NCBI GenBank assembly: GCA_963759115.1
Contig: CAVWXT010000005.1
Span: 1,922,001-1,986,000 of the forward strand
DNA from: CAVWXT01 sp963759115
GTDB taxonomy: Bacteria > Planctomycetota > Planctomycetia > Pirellulales > Thermoguttaceae
Direction: 5' to 3'
Length of the DNA stretch: 64,000 bases
Shown here: piece after piece, positions 44,027 through 53,809 of the stretch
How the letters are laid out: each line of letters opens with the position of its first letter
Numbering within the stretch: the first letter of the stretch is position 1
Position numbers and translations under genes: made by a program
The notes under the pieces: model-generated
Databases searched by the model: none
Told to the model about the DNA's origin: nothing
What the model saw: the letters and a program-made list of their open reading frames with translations, nothing else

Positions 44027-46530
44027 ATGAAGCGATTCTTGACTGCCGCTCCGGCGTGGATATTCTGGCGTCGCTTGGCGATGATGGCGGCCTGCCTGGG
44101 ATTGGCCGTTGGGATTGGGTGCAAACAAGAAGCGCCTCCCAAGTCCACGGGCCCGGCGCCTCCGAATCGGCGGCGAAGCCCACCGAGGAAAGAGCCAAGA
44201 GCGACGCGAAGACGCCTTCGGGCCGCGAAGTGCTCGACCGCATGGTCGCAGCCTACCGCAAGGCCTCCACCTATGCCGACGCCGGCACGGTTCGCCTGTT
44301 GGCCGAGGCCGGCGAAAAAAAGATCGACAACACCGCCGACTTCTCGACCGCGCTGGTTCGACCGAACAAACTGCGTGTGCAAGCCTACGCCGCTACGCTC
44401 GTTTGCGACGGCCAGAAGCTGTGCGCCAAGGTCTCGGACGTACCGGGAGGTGTTGGTCAAAGGGCGCCGGCCCGTTTGACGCTGAAATCGCTCGACATGG
44501 ATATGGTCGTGCGAATGGCCATGAATGAAGGATTCGGCGGCGCGACGCCGCAACCCTTGTTGCTCCTGGCAGACCAACCACTCGACGCGTTGCTGCGCGA
44601 TTCCGAGGAACCGGTGCTGTCGCAATCGGGCCAGATCGACGGCCGCGACTGTTATCGAGTTCAAGTCAAGACGTCGTACGGCATGGCCACGTTCTGGATT
44701 GACCAGGAAACATACGTGTTGCGGCGACTTGTCTTGCCCACCGATCAGATTCGCCAGGAACTGAGCCAGGAGCAGCTGGTCGAACGGCTCTCGCTGGTGG
44801 CCGACTTTGCCGGCGCTCAGATCGACGGCAAAGTGGAACCCAAGGCGTTCGAGTTCGAGATGCCGAAAGGCGACGAGGTGGTGAAGTTCTTGATTCCGCC
44901 GCAGACCGCCCAACTGCTTGGCAAGAAGGTGCCGGCACTTGAAGTTCTTCGACCTCGACGGCAAGCCCGTCACGCCCGCGTCGCTGGCCGGCAAGATCGT
45001 CGTGCTCGATTTTTGGGCCACGTGGTGTGGGCCGTGCAAGCAGAGCCTGCCGAACCTGGAGAAGGTGCGGCAACACTACCAAGACAACCCCAAAGTGGCG
45101 TTCTACGCCGTGAGCGTCGATGAGCCGAATGAGGAGAACAAGAAACTCGCCGAAATGTTCCGGGACCTGAAGGTCAACGTGCCGATCCTTCGCGACACCG
45201 AGCGCACGGCCGTGGGATTGATGTTCACGGGCATTCCCACCATGTTCCTCATCGACGGGAAGGGGATCGTGCAGGATTTTGAGTCCGGTGGCAACCCGAA
45301 ACTCGCGGAAGTGCTTTCGGCGAAGATCGACAAGCTGCTGGCCGGCGAGAACATCTACGAGGCCGTTGCGGCAGCAGTATTTGGACCAAGTCGAGCAACT
45401 AAAACAGTATGCGGAGAAAGCGGCGGCGGCCTCGGCCGAGCCGCCCGGAGGCGGGGCGGCGCCCGCGGCGGGAGAGACGAAGATTCCCATTCCCGAGGCC
45501 AAAATAGCCCCGCGGAGCGAGCCGGCCACCTTCAAGCTCACGCCCCTCTGGAAATGTTCGGAGGTGAAATCGCCCGGCAACGTCCTGGTGGTCGGCGGAA
45601 AGAATGGTCCCGCGCGGCTGTTGGTGGTCGAGAATTGGGACTCCGTGGCTGAAGTGGGGCTCGACGGCCGGCTGATCGCAATGCACAAGTTGAATCTGGC
45701 CGAAGACGAACACGTCGGCCGGCTCCGCGCCGCCGCCGGCGCCGACGGCAAACGCTGCGTCGTCGCTTTCCTGACCGGGGAGCAACGCTGCCACGTACTC
45801 GATGAGAACTGGAAACTCGTGGCGAACTATCCCGAAGACGCGCTCAAGAGCCCGCACAGCGGCATCGCCGACGTGGAACTGGGCGATCTCGACGCCGACG
45901 GGAAACTCAAAATCTACGTCAGCTATTGGGGCGGGGTCGGCGTGCAGGCCGCGTCGCTCGACGGCAAACGCCTCTGGGTCGAACCGCTCCCTTTCGAACG
46001 TCATCAGCATGGCGATCGGCGGGCCCGACCCGAAGGGGCGCCGTCAGCTCTTCTGCACGAACGATCAGGGGTCGCTGGTGGTGCTGGATGCGGAATTGCA
46101 GCGCCTGGGAGAGATCCAAGTTCCCGCGAGGATGCTGTACTGGATCGTTGCTGCCGATCTCGGCGGCGACGGGCGAACGCTGTGGTGCGGCTTGACCGCC
46201 CCCAAACTGGGCGAAAATGTGGCGATCGGTCTGTCGTTGGGTGGCGCGGAGCTGTGGAACTACTCGCTACCGCAGGGGGTTCAGCCCCGGCCCATCGAAC
46301 CGATCATTGCCGGACAAATCACGCGGCAGGGCCCCGGCCAGTGGGTTCTGCCGGGCCCCGACGGCTCGATCCACTTCCTTTCCGCCGACGGCAAGCCGCT
46401 CGACAAGTTCAACTACGGCACCGCCCTGCAAGGCCTGGCCGCGGTCCGCGTCGACGGCCAGCCGGTGCTGGTGGTGTCGTCGAGCAACGGCTTGGAGGCG
46501 TGGAAGGTGGAGCAAGGCAATGCCAAGTGA
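44027..46530 (+). CDS. Lipoprotein with DUF2092-like, thioredoxin and beta-propeller domains (multiple frame breaks)
   Basis: The ATG at 44027 gives MKRFLTAAPAWIFWRRLAMM and a lipobox (GLAVGIGC, Cys near residue 36). After a frame change comes a DUF2092-like domain (VLDRMVAAYRKASTYADAGT, YRVQVKTSYGMATFWIDQET). An extra G at 44941 (after CTT) leads into a TlpA-type thioredoxin: GKIVVLDFWATWCGPCKQSL with WCGPC, then VPILRDTERTAVGLMFTGIP. A third break near 45370 (GCC+G) leads to a VCBS/FG-GAP-like propeller (VADVELGDLDADGKLKIYVS). A last break near 46000 continues to the stop at 46530. It is about 830 residues in total. Probably an envelope thiol-disulphide protein of unknown partner. Confidence 0.75.
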
Positions 46531-46560
46531 CAGGCATATCGGGCGTCGCAGATGACGCCG

Positions 46561-46956
46561 CTACGGCTCGATCAAGCCTTGATCGATCAACACTTGCTTG
46601 CAGCTAAACGCGATTTGATCCGTCACTGCCGCCCCTTGTCGTATGCGTTCTAAGACTTCCTCCGACACTCGCTCCTGCAACCTGATCGTGTTCGATGAGA
46701 CGTGCCGCTCCAATTCCGCGTTGGTGACAATGTGCGCCATGCTATACGACATGCACGTGGGATGGTTGACAAAGGGATGATCGCCGGGGTTGAGGATGCA
46801 CGAGCGGTCGATGCCGCGATCCGTCGTCATGTTGATGATGACAACATGGAGCGGATCTAGTTTGGGATTGGAGACAACAACCCACAGGTGTGTCGTGCGG
46901 CCATACTTAAAGGTATCGCCTGCCTCCATGTGCCGCGATGTCCCCTTGGCTAGCAA
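46561..46956 (-). CDS. PemK/MazF-like putative toxin of a Panacea pair
   Basis: 131 residues. HMEAGDTFKYGRTTHLWVVV, LDPLHVVIINMTTDRGIDRS and CILNPGDHPFVNHPTCMSYS resemble an SH3-barrel PemK/MazF-like fold (start 'GD.f......hlw.v.s', and a later N.T). A helical tail (RLQERVSEEVLERIRQGAAV) follows. It overlaps the upstream Panacea gene by 7 bp. Function as a toxin is inferred from that context. Confidence 0.62.
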   Translation of the reverse strand: MLAKGTSRHMEAGDTFKYGRTTHLWVVVSNPKLDPLHVVIINMTTDRGIDRSCILNPGDHPFVNHPTCMSYSMAHIVTNAELERHVSSNTIRLQERVSEEVLERIRQGAAVTDQIAFSCKQVLIDQGLIEP

Positions 46957-47507
46957 CAGGAAAAGAGGCGATCCATTCGAGCCGTCTCCTGAAGGTCGTC
47001 CAGGATGGCTGCCTTTTCTTTCTGAAGACCGATCGCGTTAAGAAGGCTATCGAACGGAATGGTGCGAGAGGTGTTCGCGGAAACGTCTGGATAGTTCTCA
47101 ATCCACTCTGGAAAATCGTGCGTGACTTCCACCAAATCCCATTCGCTCAGAGGCCGATAATGATCGGAGGTTTTCGTGAGCGTCCGGACCTCAGCAGCAG
47201 ACAATTCCGAAACGCCGGGGTCCTTCAGTAATTCGACTTCGTGTCCTTCTCGCTGGATGTATTCAGACCAAACCGGCTCGGCCACATGCTCACCCTTCAC
47301 AAGGTCATACACCTCGCTGTGGACGGGACCGTTTTTCATGGCAACGAGGCGAGTTCCAACTATCGGACGCTGAAAGTCTCGAAGGTGCTCGCGGTCTGCA
47401 ATGTACAGGAGCTTCAAGAGACGGAGATGCTCCATCCGGCCCCGAGCTTGTCGCAGCAGCACGCCAACAGCCTGTATCGTTTTCCGCGTCGAAAACCGGA
47501 AAAACAT
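46950..47507 (-). CDS. Panacea (SocA/DUF4065) domain antitoxin
   Basis: About 185 residues from ATG 47507 (GACGAGG upstream). LRLLKLLYIADREHLRDFQR, then PIVGTRLVAMKNGPVHSEVY and DLVKG is the hallmark Panacea sequence (...YlaD......g..i.g..f.a...GPv...vy). LSEWDLVEVTHDFPEWIENY follows. Panacea proteins act as versatile antitoxins with many different toxin partners. Here the downstream partner is PemK-like. Confidence 0.88.
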   Translation of the reverse strand: MFFRFSTRKTIQAVGVLLRQARGRMEHLRLLKLLYIADREHLRDFQRPIVGTRLVAMKNGPVHSEVYDLVKGEHVAEPVWSEYIQREGHEVELLKDPGVSELSAAEVRTLTKTSDHYRPLSEWDLVEVTHDFPEWIENYPDVSANTSRTIPFDSLLNAIGLQKEKAAILDDLQETARMDRLFSCC

Positions 47508-47937
47508 TGGAACCTCGTCTTGGACTAACATCAATCGACAGTACGTTTTATCGTCTGTTTTCGCCGGACCAAGTGCCCTCCTCTTTATTAGTTTAGCAGG
47601 CCAAATGAGGAAATCTACCCGCCAAGAACGGGGGGGATGGCAATCTGATAGCCTTAGCTAACGGTATCAGACCGGAATACGCTTATCAACCAGAGAAACC
47701 GGGCCATCCGCTCGCTTTGGCACGCCACGCGCTGACGTGGATTGCCAGTTAACACCACCCACAGGAGTGGTGTTTTCGGAATACCGACCTAAATGCTTCC
47801 GCGGTGAGTCACGATGCATTCCGCACCTGGTTCTTTGTCTCTCCTCCCCTAGTCGTGCCTTCAGCGATTTGCTATCCTCGCCGAGTCGTCAGCCACAAGA
47901 AAGACCTATCAGAAGTCTAAGGGAACGGAGCCTGTTC
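47508..47937. other. Gap with leader hairpin upstream of pgk
   Basis: 430 bp between divergent genes. AACACCAC (47751-47758) and GTGGTGTT (47767-47774) form a hairpin followed by TTC, terminator-like in the direction of pgk. CCACGCGCTGACGTGG lies at about 47725-47740. It could be a premature terminator in the pgk leader. No ORF was recognised. Confidence 0.4.
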
Positions 47938-49362
47938 ATGCCAATCACAACCGAATTGATGGCGGCCTGGTGCCGCAAACTGTTGGGGGCCGATCCGAAA
48001 ACGCCGCGTCTGAGCTTGGAGCAATATCTGGCGGGCATTCCGCGCATGGAATGCCTGAACAAGTTGCCCAGCGGCACGACGGTGCTGATCCGCGGCGACG
48101 TGGACGCCAAGCCCGGCCCCAAAGTGGGCGATGGCGACATCCGCCTGCGATCGATGAAAGACACGCTGAAGTTCGGCCAGGAGCGAGGCTGGAAGCAGGT
48201 AATCTTCGGGCACGTCGGCCGGGAGCCGGAGAAATCGCTCGGCAAGGTTGCCGCCCGGCTGGGCGAGATTCTGGGTTGCCAGGTCACGTTCATCGAAGAC
48301 TGGCTCGATCCGGCCACCGTGACCATCAAGGACGAGGCGGCCAAGACAATCGCCCAGAGCGCCCCGGGCAGCGTCATCATGCTGCAAAACACGCGGAAGT
48401 ACGACGTCGAGCGGGTTCTGTGGAAGGCCAAACCGGCGGACGTCGACAAGCTGGCCGAAAGACTCGCCAGGCTGGCCAACGAATTCGCCCAAAAGGTCGC
48501 CAAGGTCTACCTGCACGAGGCGTTTTCGGCCGGCAGCCTGGACGCTTCCAGCGTAGTGGTTCCCGCCGCGATGGAGAAGGTGGCGCTGGGCCAGTACGAG
48601 GCCGAGCAGTTCGACGGCCACTTGAAGGAATGCCTCAACGCCCAGATGGTCATTTTCAGCGGTCTCAAGATCGACAAGCTCGACGACCTTGAGGCGATGA
48701 TCGCGCGCGGCAAGATTCGCAAGGTGATCGCGGCGGGCTCGCTGGCGGCGGGACTGAAAAAGGCCGACGCCGACCTGAGCGGCAAGCCGTTTGATCTTGG
48801 ACTCTCGCAAGATCCGGCCCACAAGGACAAGCCGTACTATATTCCGCAGGACCGCATCGAACAGGCGAAGAAGATGCTCACCGAGGGCCGCGCCAAGGGC
48901 ATCGAGTTCGTCCTGCCGGTCGATTTCGTGCTCCAGGACGGCAAGGTTTCCACGGCCATCGGGCCGGGCAATCAGCAGTTCGACGTTGGCCCTGCGTCCA
49001 GCGCGCTCTATGAAAAGACCGTGAGCGAGTTCATTGCGGCGCACAAGTCTGATCGGCCGGCGGCGGTGGCCTTCCATAATGGCGTGTTTGGCATGTTCGA
49101 AGACCCGCGATTTGAGGAAGGCACGCGGAAGTTCGTCGCCCAGTTGAAACGCATGACCGACGCGGGGATCAAGGTGTACGTCGGCGGCGGCGAGGGGGGC
49201 ACGGCCCTGGAAAAGTACGGCCAGCCGAACTGGGTCACTTACTGCTTCACCGCCGGCGGCACGGTGCTCAATGCCCTGGGTAGCGAGCCGGTGCCGTACC
49301 TGGTGGCGTTGAAGATGGCGGCCGAGAGCATGGGCCCGGCGCCGCATAACGTTCCGCAGTAG
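47938..49362 (+). CDS. pgk: Divergent phosphoglycerate kinase
   Basis: 474 residues from ATG 47938, versus ~400 in normal PGK. Recognisable PGK blocks: TTVLIRGDVDAKPGPKVGDG (for RVDxNVP), KQVIFGHVGREPEKSLGKVA (for SHLGRP), VIMLQNTRKYDVERVL (for LENxRF), VYLHEAFSAGSLDASSVVVP (for NDAFGxxHR), AGIKVYVGGGEGGTALEKYG and CFTAGGTVLNALG (for TGGGAxLE). Several classic residues are changed (N to D in RGDVD, VNDAFG to LHEAFS), so it may be a paralogue with altered activity. The frame is intact. Confidence 0.82.
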   Translation: MPITTELMAAWCRKLLGADPKTPRLSLEQYLAGIPRMECLNKLPSGTTVLIRGDVDAKPGPKVGDGDIRLRSMKDTLKFGQERGWKQVIFGHVGREPEKSLGKVAARLGEILGCQVTFIEDWLDPATVTIKDEAAKTIAQSAPGSVIMLQNTRKYDVERVLWKAKPADVDKLAERLARLANEFAQKVAKVYLHEAFSAGSLDASSVVVPAAMEKVALGQYEAEQFDGHLKECLNAQMVIFSGLKIDKLDDLEAMIARGKIRKVIAAGSLAAGLKKADADLSGKPFDLGLSQDPAHKDKPYYIPQDRIEQAKKMLTEGRAKGIEFVLPVDFVLQDGKVSTAIGPGNQQFDVGPASSALYEKTVSEFIAAHKSDRPAAVAFHNGVFGMFEDPRFEEGTRKFVAQLKRMTDAGIKVYVGGGEGGTALEKYGQPNWVTYCFTAGGTVLNALGSEPVPYLVALKMAAESMGPAPHNVPQ

Positions 49363-49479
49363 CCGCGAGCCGCGCGACCACGTCATGTGCGTTGGCGGAG
49401 CGTTGCCGTCACCGGCGGGTGGGGCTATAATGCCCTTGGATGGGCTGGACAGCGATTCCGCTCTTGGGAGGGCAACGCC

Positions 49480-49914
49480 ATGGAGACGCAGACGATGGGC
49501 CGGGTGTTGACGGAAGCAACGTTGGAGAGCCTTACGGATCTTGTGGACGCCGAGCGGGGTTTGCTGCCCGCCGACCAAGTGCGTCGAATTACCGTTTCCG
49601 ACGCCCTGGTCGATACGGGCGCCACGATGCTGTCGCTTCCCACCCGCATGATCCGGCAACTGGGATTGCGCAAGGTCGATACCCGGCGGGTTACCAGCAG
49701 CAATGGGCTCGTCGAAGTCGATCTCTACTCGGCCGTCCGGCTCACGATCAAAGATCGTTTCTGCACGATGGACGTGATGGAAGTGCCCGACACAGTCCCC
49801 GTGCTGATTGGCCAGTTGCCGCTGGGGCAGCTCGATTTCGTAGTCCACCTGCAAAGCCGCTCGCTGATCGGCAATCCGGCCCACGGCGGCGAACAGGTGC
49901 TTGAACTGTACTGA
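49480..49914 (+). CDS. Retropepsin-like aspartyl protease family protein
   Basis: 144 residues from ATG 49480 (GGGAGG upstream). METQTMGRVLTEATLESLTD, then SDALVDTGATMLSLPTRMIR carries the DTGA catalytic motif. TVPVLIGQLPLGQLDFVVHL is the second strand block. Such small proteins form dimers and are widespread in bacteria with unknown targets. No signal peptide. Confidence 0.82.
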   Translation: METQTMGRVLTEATLESLTDLVDAERGLLPADQVRRITVSDALVDTGATMLSLPTRMIRQLGLRKVDTRRVTSSNGLVEVDLYSAVRLTIKDRFCTMDVMEVPDTVPVLIGQLPLGQLDFVVHLQSRSLIGNPAHGGEQVLELY

Positions 49915-50083
49915 TCCGAGCTGCCCGCTCTTGATCCCGGGGGGGACGTATCCTAGCGGCTTGCGGAAGCAACTCATTGCCCCACAATCAGTTACGTCGT
50001 AGAAAAACCGGTCTGCCACTAAAAAGCGGAAATCGCTACACTACCGGCCCTTTTCTTGTCGCTCGGGGTTGGAGGATTTCCGC

Positions 50084-51304
50084 ATGCCTGCTTGTCGTCC
50101 TCTCGTGGTCATCTTGGCCGGATTGGTCTGCGGAGGATTTTGGAATCGGCCCGTTCCCGTGTATGCCCAATCGCTGTCGGCGGACACCGGCCCGCAGCAG
50201 ATGGTCCCCTCGGGGGTGCCAGCGACCTATCCGTCCACCAGCCCATCCTCGTATCCATCGACGAATCCTGCGAACTATCCTTCCACCGCAGAGCCCGCGC
50301 CTGGATCGCCTGCGCTGACTCCCTATAGCGGCGCCCCGACGGCCGGACTCACGGGGACGATCCCCAGCGGCGGCGATGGCAGTTCGTCGCCTGCCGTTTC
50401 GGGACAGTCGGACGTGCTCGCCCCGCGTCGCAACTCCCGCGATCCCGGTCCTTTGTACGCGCCCTATGGCAGCCCCGACGCCATGACCGCCGCCCGGTCG
50501 CCTGACGCCAACGCGTACGAGGAACGCACGCTCTCCAGCTACGAGCCTTGGACGTGGCAGGTCGAGCCCGAAGGGCTGATGTTCAAGTCGTACCTGGCTG
50601 GCGGCCGCGAGCCGCGCATGGGCAGTGATTTGGTACACGAACGCACTCTCGGTTGGCTCTGGGACGCCACGGTGGGCGGCCGTGTGGGCATCCTGCGTTA
50701 CGGCACCGACAACGAACTGAGGCCGCAAGGCTGGCAGTTGGATATCGAAGGCGCGGCCTTCCCGCGTCTCGACCTCGAACACAACGAGGACCTCATGGCG
50801 GTCGATTTTCGCGGCGGCGTTCTGGAAACGACCCGCCAAGGCGCATGGGAGGCCAAGTTCGGCTTCTACCACATCAGTTCCCACATCGGCGACGAGTTCT
50901 TGCTCAAGAATCCCGGTTTTCCGCGAATCAACTACGTCCGCGAATCGCTGGTGTTCGGCCTGGCGGTGTATCTCAATCCGAGCTTGCGGCTCTACTCGGA
51001 GGCGGGTTGGTCGTTCCAGGAGGACGGCGGCGCCAAGCCCTGGGAATTCCAGTTTGGCGCCGACTTCAGCCCCACGGAGCCGACCGGCCTCTGCGGCTCA
51101 CCGTTCTTTGCCATCAATGGCCATCTTCGCCAAGAGAACGACTTCGGCGGCAACCTCAACGTGCAGACCGGCTGGCAGTGGCGCGGCCGCACCGGCCATC
51201 TTCTCCGCGTCGGCATGGAGTACTTCAACGGCATGAGCGACCAGGGCCAATTCTTCGACCGGTTCGAGGAGCAGATCGGCGGCGGGGTCTGGTACGATTA
51301 CTAG
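50084..51304 (+). CDS. DUF1207 family exported protein
   Basis: 406 residues from ATG 50084. A signal peptide (MPACRPLVVILAGLVCGGFW) and a Ser/Pro/Thr-rich linker (residues 30-130, PSTSPSSYPSTNPANYPST) precede the domain: WQVEPEGLMFKSYLAGGREP, QLDIEGAAFPRLDLEHNEDL, GFYHISSHIGDEFLLKNPGF, WRGRTGHLLRVGMEYFNGMS. This is the DUF1207 pattern, a predicted outer-membrane beta-barrel frequent in planctomycetes. The frame is intact. Confidence 0.85.
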   Translation: MPACRPLVVILAGLVCGGFWNRPVPVYAQSLSADTGPQQMVPSGVPATYPSTSPSSYPSTNPANYPSTAEPAPGSPALTPYSGAPTAGLTGTIPSGGDGSSSPAVSGQSDVLAPRRNSRDPGPLYAPYGSPDAMTAARSPDANAYEERTLSSYEPWTWQVEPEGLMFKSYLAGGREPRMGSDLVHERTLGWLWDATVGGRVGILRYGTDNELRPQGWQLDIEGAAFPRLDLEHNEDLMAVDFRGGVLETTRQGAWEAKFGFYHISSHIGDEFLLKNPGFPRINYVRESLVFGLAVYLNPSLRLYSEAGWSFQEDGGAKPWEFQFGADFSPTEPTGLCGSPFFAINGHLRQENDFGGNLNVQTGWQWRGRTGHLLRVGMEYFNGMSDQGQFFDRFEEQIGGGVWYDY

Positions 51305-51564
51305 CCGACGAACGGGCTCTCCGCTGCCGCCAGTCGCGGGCCAGAAGCCGTCTCGTGGCGGTCAGTCCCGCCGCAAGCGATGTCTCGCCCGGTCCGGCAA
51401 TGGTCGCTTCGCCAGCCCGCCTTACGCTTTGCAGTCGGGTCTCGCAATTGCTTGACGCCGGGCAAGAACGACGTTATTAGTGGGAATTGGCATTTTTTCA
51501 GACTGCGATCGCCGCGATGAAACTCTACGCCGATCGCATCGTAAACGACTTGGAGGGTCTGGGC

Positions 51565-52902
51565 ATGAAGAGAGTGGCAGCGAGCGTAATCTGTCTGCTT
51601 TCCGCCGAGCTTTTGTGGAGCGCCGAGCCGCCGCGGACGGAGATCGCCAAATGGCAGGACGGGAAGCAGGCCTGCGTCTCGATCACCTACGATGACTCCT
51701 CGCTCAATCAGTTCCGGATTGCGGTGCCGCTGATGAACGAACGGCGCTTGCCCGGCACGTTCTTCGTCATCACGGGCGGCATCCAGGGGTCCAAGAATGG
51801 GCCGACCTTCGTGGGACGGCCGATCATGGACATCATCCACGAAAGCGAAAACGTGCCGACGACCAGCGAGAACCTGCTGGAGCGGATATCGATGCTCAAC
51901 TATCTTCAGACGATCCGGCGGGTGCCCGAGCTGAAGGGCTTCAGCGCACAGAGTCTCTCGCGCTTCCTTCAGCAGGGCAATGTCGCCGAGGTGGCCAAGG
52001 TCATCGACCCGCGGCTGGCGGCGCTGCGTCAGACCGGCGCCACGTACGTGGCCGGCTCGGGCAAGTTGTCCGCCGAAGGGAGGAGCCGCGCCCGCACCTG
52101 GGATGACCTGCGGCGGTGCGCCGCCGAGGGGCACGAGATCGCCAATCATACGATCAGTCATCCCTTCATGCCGGCCCTGGATGAAGCCAACATCGTCTAC
52201 GAGCTCGAAAAGGCCAATGAGGACATTCTGGAGCAGATGGGGCCGAAACACACGTTCACGGCCGAGATACCCTACGGCATCGACGACAAACGCGTTTCTC
52301 AGATCATCACGTCACGGTTCCCCGTGGCTCGCAATTGGGTCACGGATGATTTCGTGGAGGGTTTCATGCGCGGCAACTGGCGCGATCCGACGCAATCCAA
52401 GAAGGAATACGTGCAGTGGCAGCGCGGCATCGCTTCGCGTACGACCAGGGAGATGATCAAGGGATGGATCGATACGTCGAACGAACACGGCATCTGGCTG
52501 GTGCTGGTCATTCACGGAATCGAGGGCATCGGCTACGAGCCGGTTACGACGGACACGCTGAGAAACTGTTTCGACGACATCGTGGACCATCAAAGGACGA
52601 TGTGGGCGGCGACCTACCAGGACGGCGTGAAGTACACCCGCGAAAGGATGAACAGCAGCGTAAAGACGAATCTGTCCGGCGACGCCATCGAAGTGACGGT
52701 GACCCACTCGCTCGACAAGAAGCTGTACGATCTGCCGCTGACGGCGCGGACGGCCCTGCCCGCCGACTGGAAGCTGGTGCGGTTCAAGCAGGGCAGCGAC
52801 GTGCGCTGGCTCCCCATTCACCGCGAGGGAGATTCGACCTACGTGACCTATCGAATCGCGCCGGACGGAACGGCGGCCACGCTCGAAAAAGGGCAGAATT
52901 GA
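51565..52902 (+). CDS. Exported polysaccharide-deacetylase-like protein
   Basis: The ATG at 51565 with GGAGGG upstream gives a signal peptide (MKRVAASVICLLSAELLWSA) and 445 residues. The NodB fold shows KQACVSITYDDSSLNQFRIA (D-D metal Asp) and GHEIANHTISHPFMPALDEA (His-x3-His), with YGIDDKRVSQIITSRFPVAR and HGIWLVLVIHGIEGIGYEPV. A C-terminal beta-domain (YDLPLTARTALPADWKLVRF) follows. It probably removes acetyl groups from a polymer outside the cytoplasm. Confidence 0.83.
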   Translation: MKRVAASVICLLSAELLWSAEPPRTEIAKWQDGKQACVSITYDDSSLNQFRIAVPLMNERRLPGTFFVITGGIQGSKNGPTFVGRPIMDIIHESENVPTTSENLLERISMLNYLQTIRRVPELKGFSAQSLSRFLQQGNVAEVAKVIDPRLAALRQTGATYVAGSGKLSAEGRSRARTWDDLRRCAAEGHEIANHTISHPFMPALDEANIVYELEKANEDILEQMGPKHTFTAEIPYGIDDKRVSQIITSRFPVARNWVTDDFVEGFMRGNWRDPTQSKKEYVQWQRGIASRTTREMIKGWIDTSNEHGIWLVLVIHGIEGIGYEPVTTDTLRNCFDDIVDHQRTMWAATYQDGVKYTRERMNSSVKTNLSGDAIEVTVTHSLDKKLYDLPLTARTALPADWKLVRFKQGSDVRWLPIHREGDSTYVTYRIAPDGTAATLEKGQN

Positions 52903-52906
52903 GACG

Positions 52907-53380
52907 CTACGTGCGGCCGGGCTCCGCCTCGGCAGATGATTCGGCGCGATTCTGTTTCAGCAGGTCGCGGATTTCCATCAGCAGTTGCTGATCCTTGGTC
53001 GGCGGCGGCGGGGCGGCCGCTTCTTCCTTCTGGGACTTCATGATCCAGCCCAGAAACTTGACGATGAAGACGTACAGCACGAGGGCAACGATCAGGAAGT
53101 TGACCACCGCCCCAAGGAACTTGCCGTAGGGAATGATCTTGTCGCCGACTTGCCAGAACCAGCCCTCGTAGCCCTTGTTGCCGGGCAGCATCAGGCCGAC
53201 CAGCGGCATGATGACGTTGTCCACCAGCGACTTGACGATCGCGCCGAAGGCGGCGCCGATGATGACGCCGATCGCCAGGTCGACGACGTTCCCCTTGAAG
53301 GCGAAGTTCTTGAACTCGTCGAAGAGCGAACGCGCCTTCTTCGTGGCGTCGAGCGCCGCCAATTCCTTCAGGGGATCCAT
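52907..53380 (-). CDS. mscL: Large-conductance mechanosensitive channel MscL
   Basis: 157 residues from ATG 53380. FDEFKNFAFKGNVVDLAIGV, then IIGAAFGAIVKSLVDNVIMP is the TM1 pore helix, GAVVNFLIVALVLYVFIVKF is TM2, and a charged C-terminal helix (LLMEIRDLLKQNRAESSAEA) ends it. It releases solutes on hypo-osmotic shock. It converges with the deacetylase gene, 4 bp apart. Confidence 0.95.
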   Translation of the reverse strand: MDPLKELAALDATKKARSLFDEFKNFAFKGNVVDLAIGVIIGAAFGAIVKSLVDNVIMPLVGLMLPGNKGYEGWFWQVGDKIIPYGKFLGAVVNFLIVALVLYVFIVKFLGWIMKSQKEEAAAPPPPTKDQQLLMEIRDLLKQNRAESSAEAEPGRT

Positions 53381-53809
53381 TGGGTTGTCCTCCTGGTAGC
53401 GAGAACCGTGTGCCCGCTCGCGCCGCCAGCCTATCATGGCCCCGCGGCCTGTCAACGGTCCCGCGCACGAAAGCCTTGCGCCGAAGCCCCGAAACGAATC
53501 ATCCGGTCATTCGGAAAGGCCGTGCCGCGGTCGAAATCGTGCCGCAGGTCAACGCTTGCGGAACTTTCCCGCAATCCGCCGCGTCCAAGGTGAGAGCAGA
53601 GAAGCCAGCGGGGAGCCGGGGGATGGCTTTTTCGGCCACGATCTCCTACCCTTTGAGCTAGACTTCTTTATCATTCCCCCCGTTGCCGGTATATTGAGAT
53701 GGAATTGCCAACCCCATCGCGTGGGTGGTATGTCATTGCCGTTCGCGCGTCTCTGCCGGACGAACGGTTTCCCGGAACATCGCCTTTCACCCGTACAAGG
53801 ACCGTGAAA
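53381..53809. other. Gap before the giant gene cluster
   Basis: 429 bp holding the divergent promoters of mscL and the first giant gene. An AT-richer patch with TATATTGAGA occurs near 53690, but no clear -35/-10 pair. Nothing else recognised. Confidence 0.4.
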
